From Mycobacterium xenopi (GTDB taxonomy: Bacteria > Actinomycetota > Actinomycetes > Mycobacteriales > Mycobacteriaceae), in the NCBI RefSeq assembly GCF_009936235.1, contig NZ_AP022314.1:1674001-1738000 (forward strand): a stretch of 64,000 nucleotides of DNA. The letters run 5' to 3'. Of this stretch, positions 51,439 through 60,211 are shown piece by piece. Each line of letters begins with the position of its first letter. Positions within the stretch are counted from its first letter, which is position 1. A model generated the notes under the pieces. It was not told the DNA's origin. It worked only from the letters and a program-made list of their open reading frames with translations, and searched no databases. The translations under genes were made by a program, and so were the position numbers.

Positions 51439-52236
51439 ATGGATCTAGGGCTGAAAGACGCGGCCGCGGCGGTGGTCGGCGGCGCGCGCGGCATGGGGCT
51501 GGCCACCGCGCGATGTCTGGCGGCCGACGGGGCCCGAGTGGCCGTCATCGCCCGATCCCGGGCCGACCTTGATCACGCGGCCGAGGAACTGCGTGGGCTT
51601 GGCAGCGCGGATGCTGTGGGATTGGTCGCCGATGTCCGTGACGCCGGGCAGGTCGACAAGGTGTTCGCCGAACTCGGCGACCGGTGGGGCGGCGAACTCA
51701 ACGTGCTCGTCAACGCGGTCGGGCCGAGCACGGTGGGCAGCTTCGAGGATCTCACCGACGACCAGTGGCGGCAGGCTTTCGACGACGGCGTGATGGGGAT
51801 GGTGCATTGCGTTCGTTCCGCGCTGCCGCTGTTGCGCACGGCCGCCTGGGCGCGGATCGTCAACTTCTCGGCGCATTCGACCCAGCGGCAAAGCGTCGTG
51901 TTGCCCGCCTACACCGCCGCCAAAGCAGCCCTGACGAGCATTTCGAAAAACTTGTCGTTGCTGCTGGCCAAGGACGAGATTCTGGTCAACGTCGTCTCCC
52001 CGGGCAGCATTGCCTCGGAGTCCCTGGTCGGTTGGGCCAAGTCGGTTGGCGTCGACGGGGACGACCCTTACCAGTTGATGGACGCCATTGCCAAGCATTT
52101 CGGGCATCCGGCCCACTTGCCGCGCGCCGGACTTCCGGACGAAATCGGGCCGGTGGTCGCGTTTTTGGCGTCGCGGCGTAACTCCTACATGACCGGAGCC
52201 AATGTCAATGTCGACGGCGGCTCCGATTTCACCTGA
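51439..52236 (+). CDS. Short-chain dehydrogenase/reductase
   Basis: A 265-residue SDR. The cofactor motif is GGARGMGLATAR (~14), NAVG replaces the usual NNAG near 91, the catalytic Ser is in NFSAHSTQ, and YTAAKAALT supplies Tyr and Lys (~158). The C-terminus ends in MTGANVNVDGGSDFT, typical of the family. Its substrate is probably a hydroxylated or keto CoA or free acid. The ATG at 51439 is preferred over the upstream in-frame GTG. The aldolase follows after 15 bp. Confidence 0.9.
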   Translation: MDLGLKDAAAAVVGGARGMGLATARCLAADGARVAVIARSRADLDHAAEELRGLGSADAVGLVADVRDAGQVDKVFAELGDRWGGELNVLVNAVGPSTVGSFEDLTDDQWRQAFDDGVMGMVHCVRSALPLLRTAAWARIVNFSAHSTQRQSVVLPAYTAAKAALTSISKNLSLLLAKDEILVNVVSPGSIASESLVGWAKSVGVDGDDPYQLMDAIAKHFGHPAHLPRAGLPDEIGPVVAFLASRRNSYMTGANVNVDGGSDFT

Positions 52237-52251
52237 CGACGGGGGGGCGTG

Positions 52252-53259
52252 ATGGCAACGGCTAGCCAAGCACGGACGTGGGCCCGCAACGCGCTGCGGG
52301 GGATCGGCGACTCGCTTTACACGCCCTTCTGTGGTCCCGACGGTGACGACATCGACTGGGCCGCCTACCGCACGCTGGTGCGGTACTGCGTCGGCGATCT
52401 TGGGCACCCGATGTTGTGGTGCACGAGCGGCATCGCTGAGTTCTGGTCTTTGACGCTCGCCGAGCGAAAGCGGCTGCTGGAGGTGGCGATCGAGGAAGCG
52501 CGGAGCCTCAATCACGATGTGGTCGTGCAAGCCTGCACCGCAGCCATGTCGGCGAAGGACTGTTTAGACCTTACGCTGCACGCCCAGCAGGTCGGCGCCG
52601 ACATCGCCTACATCCAGACGCCGATGATGGAAGTCCACGGCGGTGACGGCGTGCTGCGGTTCTTCCGCTACATCGCCGAGCGCACCGATATCGCGTTGGG
52701 CATGTTTAATTCGCCGTCGTCCGGCTACGTGTTGACGCCGGCCGAAGGCGCACGGATCTACCACGAGGTGCCCGCCGTCTGCGCGACCAAGGAAGGCGCG
52801 TTCCGGCCTGCGGCGAGCTGGCAGTTGCACGAGATGGCGCCGGGGCTGGTGATCTGGGAGTGCGACAAGACGGTGTATCGCGCGGGCTGGCTGCGGGCGG
52901 GAATCGTCTGCCCCGCACAATTGGGCACCGCGGGGTATCTGTATGAAACGCCGCAGCGCCGGTTGCTCACCGACTACTGGGAGCTGATCGTCAACGACAA
53001 GCTCGTCGAGGCGATGGATTACGGGCGCGACTCAGGTTTGGACCAATTCGACGTCGACCTCGGTTCGTGGTTCACCTGCTATCCGGGGCGGCCCGATTAC
53101 TTCACCCACTGGGGCGGTGCCTTCAAGTACGCGGCGTCGCTGCTGGGTCTACCGGTGGGAGCCTATCCCCACTCGCGGCCTCCTCAAGCCGAATTGCCTG
53201 TGGCGGCTAAGGAACAGATCAAGAATGCCTACTGTCGCCTGGGGCTTATCGCGCAGTAG
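52252..53259 (+). CDS. DapA-family (dihydrodipicolinate synthase-like) aldolase/lyase
   Basis: A 335-residue (beta/alpha)8 class I aldolase-like protein. The Schiff-base Lys is probably in VCATKEGAF (~180), and NSPSSGY and TPMMEVHGG (~125-150) line the site. The N-terminal GIGDSLYTPF is the usual strand 1 with altered residues, since DapA's GxxTA box is not typical here. In catabolism this family includes hydratase-aldolases that cut side chains from ring or cinnamate-like CoA or keto acids. A GTG directly before the ATG at 52252 is an alternative start. It follows the SDR in one operon. Confidence 0.82.
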   Translation: MATASQARTWARNALRGIGDSLYTPFCGPDGDDIDWAAYRTLVRYCVGDLGHPMLWCTSGIAEFWSLTLAERKRLLEVAIEEARSLNHDVVVQACTAAMSAKDCLDLTLHAQQVGADIAYIQTPMMEVHGGDGVLRFFRYIAERTDIALGMFNSPSSGYVLTPAEGARIYHEVPAVCATKEGAFRPAASWQLHEMAPGLVIWECDKTVYRAGWLRAGIVCPAQLGTAGYLYETPQRRLLTDYWELIVNDKLVEAMDYGRDSGLDQFDVDLGSWFTCYPGRPDYFTHWGGAFKYAASLLGLPVGAYPHSRPPQAELPVAAKEQIKNAYCRLGLIAQ

Positions 53260-53278
53260 GCGACGCGGTTGCGGAATG

Positions 53279-53308
53279 CTGTACCGATAGATATACAGTA
53301 TGGGTACA
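53279..53308. promoter_or_regulatory. Two interleaved dyads upstream of the 53351 operon
   Basis: CTGTA-N10-TACAG (53279-53298) and TGTACC-N17-GGTACA (53280-53308) overlap each other, 43 bp before the first gene of a six-gene operon. TACAG also occurs in the dyad at 48005. The region is AT-rich for this genome (GATAGATATACAGTA) and probably contains the promoter and a repressor site. Confidence 0.5.
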
Positions 53309-53350
53309 AAGACGCTGGTGTCAGCGGCCGGGGATTGAGGAGACGCTGCG

Positions 53351-54244
53351 ATGAGCACCGCCGACGACGTCGCTGCTGCGGCCGGCGCCCCCGCCGACCA
53401 AGACGACGCGGTGCGCTACGAGCTGACCGACAGCGGTGTCGCGGTGCTGACCCTGAATCGGCCGCAGCGGCTCAACACGTGGGGAGCCGATATCGCCGGG
53501 CCCTTCTATTCGAGCCTTGAACGTGCCGACGACGATCCGGCTGTCCGGGTGCTCGTGGTGACCGGCAGCGGCAAGGCGTTTTGCGCGGGTGCCCAGCTGG
53601 GCTCGATGGAAACGGTTGGCAAGTCGCTGGAGAACACCGACGAGCGGACCCTCAGCGAGTTGGTCGGTGAACGGCAACCCCATTTCCTGACCACTCTGCG
53701 CAAGCCTGTGATCGCGGCCGTCAACGGTTCATGTGTGGGCATCGGGTTGACGCTGGCCTTGATGTGTGATGTGCGGTTCGCCGCCGCCGGGGCGAAGTTC
53801 GCCGCATCGTTCGCGCGCCGGGGCCTCATTGCGGAGTACGGTGTCTCGTGGATCCTTCCGCGGTTGACCGGCTGGGGCGTCGCACTCGACCTGTTGTTGA
53901 GCGGGCGCGCGTTTCTCGCCGAGGAAGCGGCCGAGTTGGGCTTGGTCAAGGAGGTGGTCCAGCCCGAAGCGTTGATGACGCGCACTCTGGAATACGCCGA
54001 GGACATCGCGCGACACTGCTCGCCGGCTTCGATGGCCGTCATCAAGCGGCAGGCCTATGGCGACGCCACGCGAGACGTCGACGACGCGACCGCGCGCGCC
54101 GAGGCTTTGCTCCACGCGTCACTGTTGCGGCCCGACGTCATCGAGGGCATCACAAGCTTCTTCGAAAAACGAGCGCCTAACTTCCCGGGGCTGGGCTCAT
54201 CGGAGCGATCAGCGGGGCAACAGCGTGCGGTACCGAAAGGATGA
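53351..54244 (+). CDS. Enoyl-CoA hydratase/isomerase (crotonase family)
   Basis: A 297-residue crotonase. The oxyanion segments are KAFCAGAQLGSM (~80) and VNGSCVGIGLTLALMCD (~128); GLIAEYGVSWILPRL contains the Glu expected in a hydratase. It starts the six-gene operon 53351-60146 at ATG 53351. The N-terminal 25 residues are acidic and Ala-rich. Its likely job is to hydrate the double bond made by the paired acyl-CoA dehydrogenase. The stop overlaps the amidohydrolase start. Confidence 0.9.
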   Translation: MSTADDVAAAAGAPADQDDAVRYELTDSGVAVLTLNRPQRLNTWGADIAGPFYSSLERADDDPAVRVLVVTGSGKAFCAGAQLGSMETVGKSLENTDERTLSELVGERQPHFLTTLRKPVIAAVNGSCVGIGLTLALMCDVRFAAAGAKFAASFARRGLIAEYGVSWILPRLTGWGVALDLLLSGRAFLAEEAAELGLVKEVVQPEALMTRTLEYAEDIARHCSPASMAVIKRQAYGDATRDVDDATARAEALLHASLLRPDVIEGITSFFEKRAPNFPGLGSSERSAGQQRAVPKG

Positions 54245-55449
54245 CCATGACGAGCTTGGGCTACAAGCCGATTGACGTCGACAACCATTACTACGAGCCA
54301 CTGGATGCGTTCACTCGCCATCTGGACAAGAAGTTCAAGCACCGCGGTGTTCAGATGCTCACCGACGGCAGGCACACGTATGCCGTCATCGGCGAGCGGG
54401 TCAACCACTTCATCCCCAATCCCACCTTCGACCCGATCATCGTGCCAGGCTGCCTGGACCTGCTGTTCCGCGGCGAGGTTCCCGAGGGCGTCGACCCAGC
54501 CTCGCTGATGAAGGTCGAACGGCTCGCGGATCATCCGGAGTACCAAAACCGCGACGCCCGCATCGCGGTCATGGATAGCCAGGGCATCGAAACCGTGTTC
54601 ATGTTGCCGACGTTCGCGTGCGGTGTCGAAGAAGCGCTCAAACATGACATCGAGGCGACGATGGCGTCGGTGCACGCATTCAACCTGTGGCTCGACGAGG
54701 ACTGGGGCTTCGACCGGCCCGACCACCGGATCATCGCCGCGCCGATTATCTCGTTGGCCGACCCCGAAAAAGCTGTCGACGAAGTGGAATTCGTGTTGGC
54801 GCGCGGTGCCAAGCTGGTGCTGGTGCGGCCGGCCCCGGTGCCGGGTGTGGTCAAACCGCGGTCGTTGGGCGATCCGGTCCACGATCCGGTGTGGGCCCGG
54901 CTGGCCGAGGCGGGCGTGCCAGTGGGCTTTCATCTCAGCGACAGCGGCTATCTGCAGATCGCCGCGATGTGGGGCGGCAAGTCGACCTTCGAGGGGTTCG
55001 GTGCCAAGGACCCGTTGGACGTGGTGCTGCTCGATGATCGCGCGATTCATGACACGATGGCCTCGATGATCGTGCACGGCGTGTTCACCCGCCACCCCAA
55101 ACTGCGGGTGGCCAGCATCGAGAACGGGTCATACTTCGTATACCGGCTGATTAAGCGGCTCAAGAAGGCGGCCAACAATTATCCGCACCATTTCCGTGAG
55201 GATCCCTTGGAACAGTTGCGCAACAACGTGTGGATCGCCCCCTACTACGAGGACGACCTTGCGGCACTGGCCGAGGTCATCGGCGTCGAGCGAATACTGT
55301 TCGGGTCGGACTGGCCGCACGGCGAGGGACTGGCGAATCCGGTGGCGTTTACCGGAGAGCTGACCGGGTTCAGCGAGACAGAGGTGCGGAAGATCATGCG
55401 GGACAACGCATTAGATCTCCTCGGTGTCAAGGTGGCCTCGGCGGCATAG
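54241..55449 (+). CDS. Amidohydrolase-family (amidohydrolase_2) metal-dependent hydrolase/decarboxylase
   Basis: A 402-residue TIM-barrel protein of the ACMSD-like branch. The N-terminal metal site reads VDNHYYE instead of the usual DxHxH, so a Glu may replace a His. A later His (GVPVGFHLSD, ~228), VASIENGSY and the Asp in LFGSDWPHGEG (~355) complete the site. Such enzymes hydrolyse C-C or C-N bonds or decarboxylate; the substrate is unknown. ATG 54241 overlaps the hydratase stop, but ATG 54247 has the better AAAGG spacing. A second member of the family lies two genes downstream. Confidence 0.85.
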   Translation: MTMTSLGYKPIDVDNHYYEPLDAFTRHLDKKFKHRGVQMLTDGRHTYAVIGERVNHFIPNPTFDPIIVPGCLDLLFRGEVPEGVDPASLMKVERLADHPEYQNRDARIAVMDSQGIETVFMLPTFACGVEEALKHDIEATMASVHAFNLWLDEDWGFDRPDHRIIAAPIISLADPEKAVDEVEFVLARGAKLVLVRPAPVPGVVKPRSLGDPVHDPVWARLAEAGVPVGFHLSDSGYLQIAAMWGGKSTFEGFGAKDPLDVVLLDDRAIHDTMASMIVHGVFTRHPKLRVASIENGSYFVYRLIKRLKKAANNYPHHFREDPLEQLRNNVWIAPYYEDDLAALAEVIGVERILFGSDWPHGEGLANPVAFTGELTGFSETEVRKIMRDNALDLLGVKVASAA

Positions 55450-55453
55450 CGAC

Positions 55454-57076
55454 ATGCCCGAATGGACAATCGGCGCGGTGCTCGATGTTATCGCGGATGT
55501 CGTTCCGGATCGGCCGATGACAACGTGCGGTGAGCGCCGCAGCACCTTCGCCGAAACGGCATTACGCACCAGTCGATTTGCAAGTTTTCTGCAGCACAGC
55601 GGGTTCGGTGTTCATCGGCCGCGGGAGAGACTCAACCGTTGGGAATGCGGCCAAGATCGGGTCGCGCTGATCATGTACAACGATCTCTACCCCGACATGG
55701 TGATAGGGTGCTTGAAGGCCCGTGCTGTCCCGGTCAACGTCAACTATCACTACTCGCCTCGCGAGGTACGCGAGCTACTGGAATATGTGCGTCCGCGGGG
55801 CATCGTGTATCACCGGTCGCTGGGCGAGCGGCTCGCTGAAGCGCTGCTTTCCGTCGGCGCTGAAGTGCTGGTGTCGATCGACGACGGCAGCAGCGTCGCC
55901 CAACTGCCGGGAGCGGTTGCGTTGGACGAGGCGCTGTCTTCTGCAGCTGCCGTCCAAGTTGCGGGTTCACCCGACGACTTGATCATGATGTGCACCGGAG
56001 GCACGACGGGACGCCCCAAGGGTGTGCTGTGGCGTCAAAGCGACATGTACGTGGCCGCGATGGCGGGTGCCGATCACGCCAGTGTCGACGAGATTCGTCA
56101 GAAGGTGCGCGGCGGCGGCCAGCCCTGGTTTGCCGTTTCGCCCCTGATGCATGCGGCCGGGATGTGGACCGCGTTCGCGGCAATCCTCAATGGGCTCAGC
56201 GTCATTCTCTACGACAACCGAACCAAGCTCGATCCGCGATCGGTGTGGGAAACCGCGGCGCGGGAAAAAGTTGGCATGCTGACGATGGTTGGCGATGCAT
56301 ATGCCGGTCCCTTGGTGGCCGAACTGCGACGGGGGTGCTACGACCTGTCGGCGCTATATGCCATCGGCACCGGCGGCGCGGCCACCAACCACAAGTACAA
56401 GCAGGCGCTGATGGAGTGCCTGCCGCACGTCACGGTCATCGACGGGTATGGCTCATCCGAATCCGGTAACGCGGCATTCGGGCACAGCCGACACGGAACC
56501 ATCAGCGAAACTTTCGAACTCAGGGACGGGGTAGCTGTAGTGTCCGCTGACCGTAGCCGGTTTCTGCGTCCCGGCGAGCAAGAAATCGGCTGGGTGGCTC
56601 GAACCGGCCGGATTCCACTCGGGTACTACAACGATCCGGAAACCACCGAGCGGACGTTCCCGGAAATCGACGGCCAGCGTGTAGTGATACCCGGAGACCG
56701 GGGAACCATCTTGGACGACGGCACACTCCGATTATTCGGTCGCGATTCCCAGGTCGTGAATACCGGCGGAGAAAAGGTTTTCGTCGAAGAGGTCGAGGAG
56801 GTGCTGCGGGCACACCCCGGTGTGGCCGACGCGCTCGTGGTCGGGCGGCCAAGCCAGCGCTGGGGCGAAGAAGTCGTGGCCCTCGTCGCGGTGCAGCCCG
56901 GTCATGACCACCTCGGCCGCGACGGGCTGCACGACTACTGCGGCTCACAGCTGGCGCATTTCAAAGTGCCCAAGGAGTTCATCTTCGTCGCACAAATCGA
57001 GCGCCTGGGCAACGGCAAGCCCAACTATCGATGGGCTAAACAGGCAGCGGCACAACATGTTTTGCAGGGATCGTGA
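55454..57076 (+). CDS. Acyl-CoA synthetase (FadD-like, ANL superfamily)
   Basis: A 540-residue adenylate-forming ligase. The P-loop is MMCTGGTTGRPKGVLWRQ (~180), followed by YGSSESGNAAFG and the catalytic Lys in RLGNGKPNYRW. Inserted residues near 50-70 (RPRERLNRWECGQDRVAL) also occur in steroid-side-chain-type FadD proteins, and the gene at 60553 has a similar build. It should activate the pathway's acid substrate. The ATG at 55454 was used; it is four bases after the amidohydrolase stop. Its stop overlaps the next start. Confidence 0.9.
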   Translation: MPEWTIGAVLDVIADVVPDRPMTTCGERRSTFAETALRTSRFASFLQHSGFGVHRPRERLNRWECGQDRVALIMYNDLYPDMVIGCLKARAVPVNVNYHYSPREVRELLEYVRPRGIVYHRSLGERLAEALLSVGAEVLVSIDDGSSVAQLPGAVALDEALSSAAAVQVAGSPDDLIMMCTGGTTGRPKGVLWRQSDMYVAAMAGADHASVDEIRQKVRGGGQPWFAVSPLMHAAGMWTAFAAILNGLSVILYDNRTKLDPRSVWETAAREKVGMLTMVGDAYAGPLVAELRRGCYDLSALYAIGTGGAATNHKYKQALMECLPHVTVIDGYGSSESGNAAFGHSRHGTISETFELRDGVAVVSADRSRFLRPGEQEIGWVARTGRIPLGYYNDPETTERTFPEIDGQRVVIPGDRGTILDDGTLRLFGRDSQVVNTGGEKVFVEEVEEVLRAHPGVADALVVGRPSQRWGEEVVALVAVQPGHDHLGRDGLHDYCGSQLAHFKVPKEFIFVAQIERLGNGKPNYRWAKQAAAQHVLQGS

Positions 57077-57912
57077 TGGCGTATAAAGCGATCGATTGCC
57101 TGGTCAACGTTCACTTCGGCGAAGCCGAGAAGCAGCCGAGCTGGATGCTCAAGGTCAGAGACGACTACTTCAAGGGCCCCGAATCGATGTTCGCGCCGGT
57201 CGATCTGACCGAGTTGCTCGACGAAATGGACGAGCAGAACGTGCAGCAAGCGATCCTGATGGACTCGCTGACAAACCCGTCGGCTACTGCACGCAAATTC
57301 GTTGAGGCCAAGCCGGATCGGTTTGCCCTGGCGATGGGTGGTGTGAACCTGCTGCGCCCCGTGCCGTCGCTGCGGGCGTTGAGTGCGGTCGTTGAAGACT
57401 TGCCGGTCGCCTATGCCGTTGTAGGGCCGAGCTTCTGGGGTGACGGACAGTATCCGCCCAGCGACGCCGTCTACTACCCGCTCTACGCAAAGTGCGCCGA
57501 ATTAGAACTGCCGCTGTGTATCAACACCGGAATCCCGGGCCCGCCGATTCCCGGTGAGGTGCAACACCCGATGCATCTTGACCGGGTGTGCGTCCGGTTT
57601 CCGGAACTTCGGCTGTGCATGATTCACGGCGCGGACCCGTGGTGGGAGGTCGCGATCCGCCTGCTTCTCAAATACGACAACTTGCGTTTGATGACATCGG
57701 CATGGTCGCCCAAGCGGTTGCCGCAAAGCCTGTTGCACTACATGCGAACTCGCGGAGCCGATAAGATCATCTTCGCGTCGGATTGGCCGGTGCTGAGGAT
57801 GCGCCGGGTAGTTCCCGAGGCGTGCGCCCTGGAGCTGCCGGTCGAGGTGCTTAAAAACTATCTATACAACAACGCGCGGCGATTCTTTTTCGACCGGGAA
57901 CGGGAGCAGTGA
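57076..57912 (+). CDS. Amidohydrolase-family metal-dependent hydrolase (second copy)
   Basis: A 278-residue amidohydrolase_2 protein, shorter than the first copy and only distantly alike. Likely metal residues are in IDCLVNVHFG (~7-16), LCMIHGADPWW (~182) and the Asp of IFASDWPVLRM (~235). ELPLCINTGIPGPP lies in the substrate face. Its partner genes suggest action on an acyl-CoA or its free acid. ATG 57076 overlaps the FadD stop; a GTG at 57073 is possible. The next gene begins within its stop. Confidence 0.85.
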   Translation: MAYKAIDCLVNVHFGEAEKQPSWMLKVRDDYFKGPESMFAPVDLTELLDEMDEQNVQQAILMDSLTNPSATARKFVEAKPDRFALAMGGVNLLRPVPSLRALSAVVEDLPVAYAVVGPSFWGDGQYPPSDAVYYPLYAKCAELELPLCINTGIPGPPIPGEVQHPMHLDRVCVRFPELRLCMIHGADPWWEVAIRLLLKYDNLRLMTSAWSPKRLPQSLLHYMRTRGADKIIFASDWPVLRMRRVVPEACALELPVEVLKNYLYNNARRFFFDREREQ

Positions 57913-58955
57913 CCATGGACCGCTTCGAGCTACGCAGGTTGGACTACAGCCTGACCGAGGATCATACCGCGCTGCAGAACGCGTACAGGCAGTTCTTCAA
58001 GGCTCACTGCCCGATTGAAACCGTCCGCGCCGCTGAGCCTTCCGGATTCGACAAAAACCTGTGGGAGCGGTTGTGCGCGATGGGTGCAACGACGATGGCG
58101 GTGCCGGAGTCCTGGGGCGGCGACGGAGCGACGCTGGTCGACCTGACGCTGGTGGCCGAGGAGATCGGCCGTTCGCTCGCCCCGGTCCCGTGGATCGACC
58201 ATGTCTGCGCTGCTCGCCTGCTCGCCCGCCTGGGCGCAGTAGAGGCCGACGTTGTCAGCGGAAAGCAGCTTGCCGCGCTGGATGTTCAGGTCGAAAGTGG
58301 CACGGGTGCACGGCTGATCCCGAGCGGTTCGATCGCCGACCAGATCGTCGTCCGCGACCGCGAGTCGGTGGTCCAGCTGACGTTCGCCACCCGACCGGCC
58401 AAGGTCGACAACATCGGCCGCTTGCCCATGGCCTGGGTCGACCCGGCCGCCGCCGACACCCGCACCGTTCTGGCCGACGGGCCGGATGGGGCGAGGCATT
58501 ACCGACGCGCGCTTGACGAGTGGCGGCTGCTGACCGCAGCGGCTTTGGTCGGTTTGGTCGAAGAGACCATGACCATCGCCGCGGAGTTCGCCAAGACCCG
58601 CTACACACTGGGAGTGCCGATCTCGACGCTGCAGGCGATCTCGCATCCGCTGGCCAACATGGCGATTACCGTGCAGAGTGGTCGCAATCTCAGCCATCGC
58701 GCCGCCTGGTTTCTCGACAACGAGCCCGACGAGCGCGGCGAGCTGGCGGCGTCGGCGTTGGTGTTCATGTCCGAAGAGGCCGCCAAGGCCGCCACCATGG
58801 CCGTGCACATCCAAGGAGGTCTCGGGGTTTCTGCGGAAGCGGCCGCGACGGCGTATCTGGTGCGCGCTCGGGGCTGGCCATTAGCCGGCGGTGACCCGGC
58901 AGCGAGTGCGAAGCAGATTGCGCACATCGTTGCAGCGCGTGAAGCACAAGACTAG
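57909..58955 (+). CDS. Acyl-CoA dehydrogenase, small subunit of a probable heteromeric pair
   Basis: A 348-residue ACAD-fold protein with a poorly conserved middle domain (~120-190) where the FAD/substrate segment is missing. It keeps the N-terminal helices (MAVPESWGGDGATLVDL) and the C-terminal helices (HIQGGLGVSAEAAATAYLVRA), but no usual catalytic Glu. In mycobacterial steroid catabolism such short proteins pair with a full ACAD as alpha2beta2 enzymes sharing FAD sites. The adjacent full ACAD is the natural partner. GTG 57909 overlaps the preceding stop; ATG 57915 is possible. Confidence 0.87.
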   Translation: MTMDRFELRRLDYSLTEDHTALQNAYRQFFKAHCPIETVRAAEPSGFDKNLWERLCAMGATTMAVPESWGGDGATLVDLTLVAEEIGRSLAPVPWIDHVCAARLLARLGAVEADVVSGKQLAALDVQVESGTGARLIPSGSIADQIVVRDRESVVQLTFATRPAKVDNIGRLPMAWVDPAAADTRTVLADGPDGARHYRRALDEWRLLTAAALVGLVEETMTIAAEFAKTRYTLGVPISTLQAISHPLANMAITVQSGRNLSHRAAWFLDNEPDERGELAASALVFMSEEAAKAATMAVHIQGGLGVSAEAAATAYLVRARGWPLAGGDPAASAKQIAHIVAAREAQD

Positions 58956-58964
58956 GAGCAAGCG

Positions 58965-60146
58965 ATGGACTTCTCGAAAGTCGAACTGTCTGAAGAGGAC
59001 AAGGCTTTCCTCGACGAGGTGCGCAAGTTCCTAGCCACGCATGTCACCGAGGAGGTCTGGCGCCGCGACCGCGAAACCGGCGACAACTTCGATGAAGGCG
59101 TTCACTTGGCGATGGGTGCCGCGGGATATCTGGAAGCCGAGTGGAAGCCGGAACACGAAGGCGGGTTCAGCCGCGTGCGCCGGCGCATCTGGGAACTGGA
59201 AAAGCGCCGCTTTCATGTGCCATGGGTAACGTGGGGCACGACCGCGATGGTGGCCCGCTCAGTGGCGAAATTCGGCTCGCAGGAACTCCAGGACGAGGTG
59301 CTGCCAGGCGTGTTCAGTGGCCACATCCGAATGTGCCTGGGCTACACCGAACCCGAAGGCGGCTCCGACGTCGCCACCTGTAAAACCCGTGCCGTGCGCG
59401 ATGGCGATGATTGGATTATCAACGGCTCCAAAATGTTCACCACCGGCGCGCACAACTGCCAATACGCCTTCTTGATCACTAATACCGATCCCGACGCACC
59501 GAAACACAAAAGCCTGACCATGTTTCTGGTGCCGCTGAACTCGCCTGGTATCGAGGTTCAGGGCATCCGAACCATTGATGGCGACCGCACCAACATCGTC
59601 TACTACACCGACGTCCGCGTCGCCGACAAGTACCGATTGGGCGACGTCAATGGTGGCTGGACTGTGCTACGTGAGCCACTCAACGTCGAACACGGCGCGG
59701 TCCCGCCCGCGCGGGACGGCCTACAAGACACGTCGATCATGATGCACCAGGCCGGGTTTCTCGCCGAGGCGGTCGACAAAGCCGCGGCGCGGGCGGCGCA
59801 GCCAGGTCCGGATGGCCGTCGGCCTGTCGACGACAACTCGGTGGCGTACCGGTTGGGCCGCAGTGTGGCCCGGCTGGAGGCGGCGCTGTCCACGCCCAGC
59901 ATCTTCGGCCGCGTCGCGATCGCTCAAACCATGCGTGACATCTCGCCGGACTTAATGGACGTACTCGGGTCGGCTGCGGCGTTGCCGTACGGGACCGACG
60001 GGGCGGCCGACGACGGGGCTGCCGAGTACTGCTACCGCTTCGCGCCGCTGGTCGGGATCTACGGCGGCACACTGGAAGTGTTCCGCAACATGATTGCCCA
60101 GCACGTCCTGGGGTTGGGCAAGCCCGCGTATGCGCCGCGAACGTGA
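58965..60146 (+). CDS. Acyl-CoA dehydrogenase, catalytic subunit of a probable heteromeric pair
   Basis: A 393-residue ACAD. The FAD segment is MCLGYTEPEGGSDV (~125). At the common C-terminal catalytic position it has IYGGTLEVFRN, with Gly instead of Glu; a Glu at residue 242 (LNVEHGAV) aligns instead with the isovaleryl/FadE26-type catalytic base. That pattern fits the catalytic half of an alpha2beta2 steroid-type dehydrogenase with the gene just upstream, 9 bp away. The substrate may be a branched or cyclic acyl-CoA. The stop codon lies within a large inverted repeat. Confidence 0.9.
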   Translation: MDFSKVELSEEDKAFLDEVRKFLATHVTEEVWRRDRETGDNFDEGVHLAMGAAGYLEAEWKPEHEGGFSRVRRRIWELEKRRFHVPWVTWGTTAMVARSVAKFGSQELQDEVLPGVFSGHIRMCLGYTEPEGGSDVATCKTRAVRDGDDWIINGSKMFTTGAHNCQYAFLITNTDPDAPKHKSLTMFLVPLNSPGIEVQGIRTIDGDRTNIVYYTDVRVADKYRLGDVNGGWTVLREPLNVEHGAVPPARDGLQDTSIMMHQAGFLAEAVDKAAARAAQPGPDGRRPVDDNSVAYRLGRSVARLEAALSTPSIFGRVAIAQTMRDISPDLMDVLGSAAALPYGTDGAADDGAAEYCYRFAPLVGIYGGTLEVFRNMIAQHVLGLGKPAYAPRT

Positions 60147-60205
60147 AACTGTTGCGAGCGTCGACGGCTCAGACTCAAGGGGTCGTTGCAACAGTTTCAC
60201 GTTCG
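60138..60205. terminator. 18-bp inverted repeat at the end of the six-gene operon
   Basis: CGAACGTGAAACTGTTGC (60138-60155) is matched exactly in reverse complement at 60188-60205 around a 32-base loop. The arm includes the FadE stop codon. On the other side a leftward fragment ends at 60212, so it separates converging transcripts and is most likely a bidirectional terminator or an inserted repeat. Confidence 0.65.
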
Positions 60206-60211
60206 GCGAGA

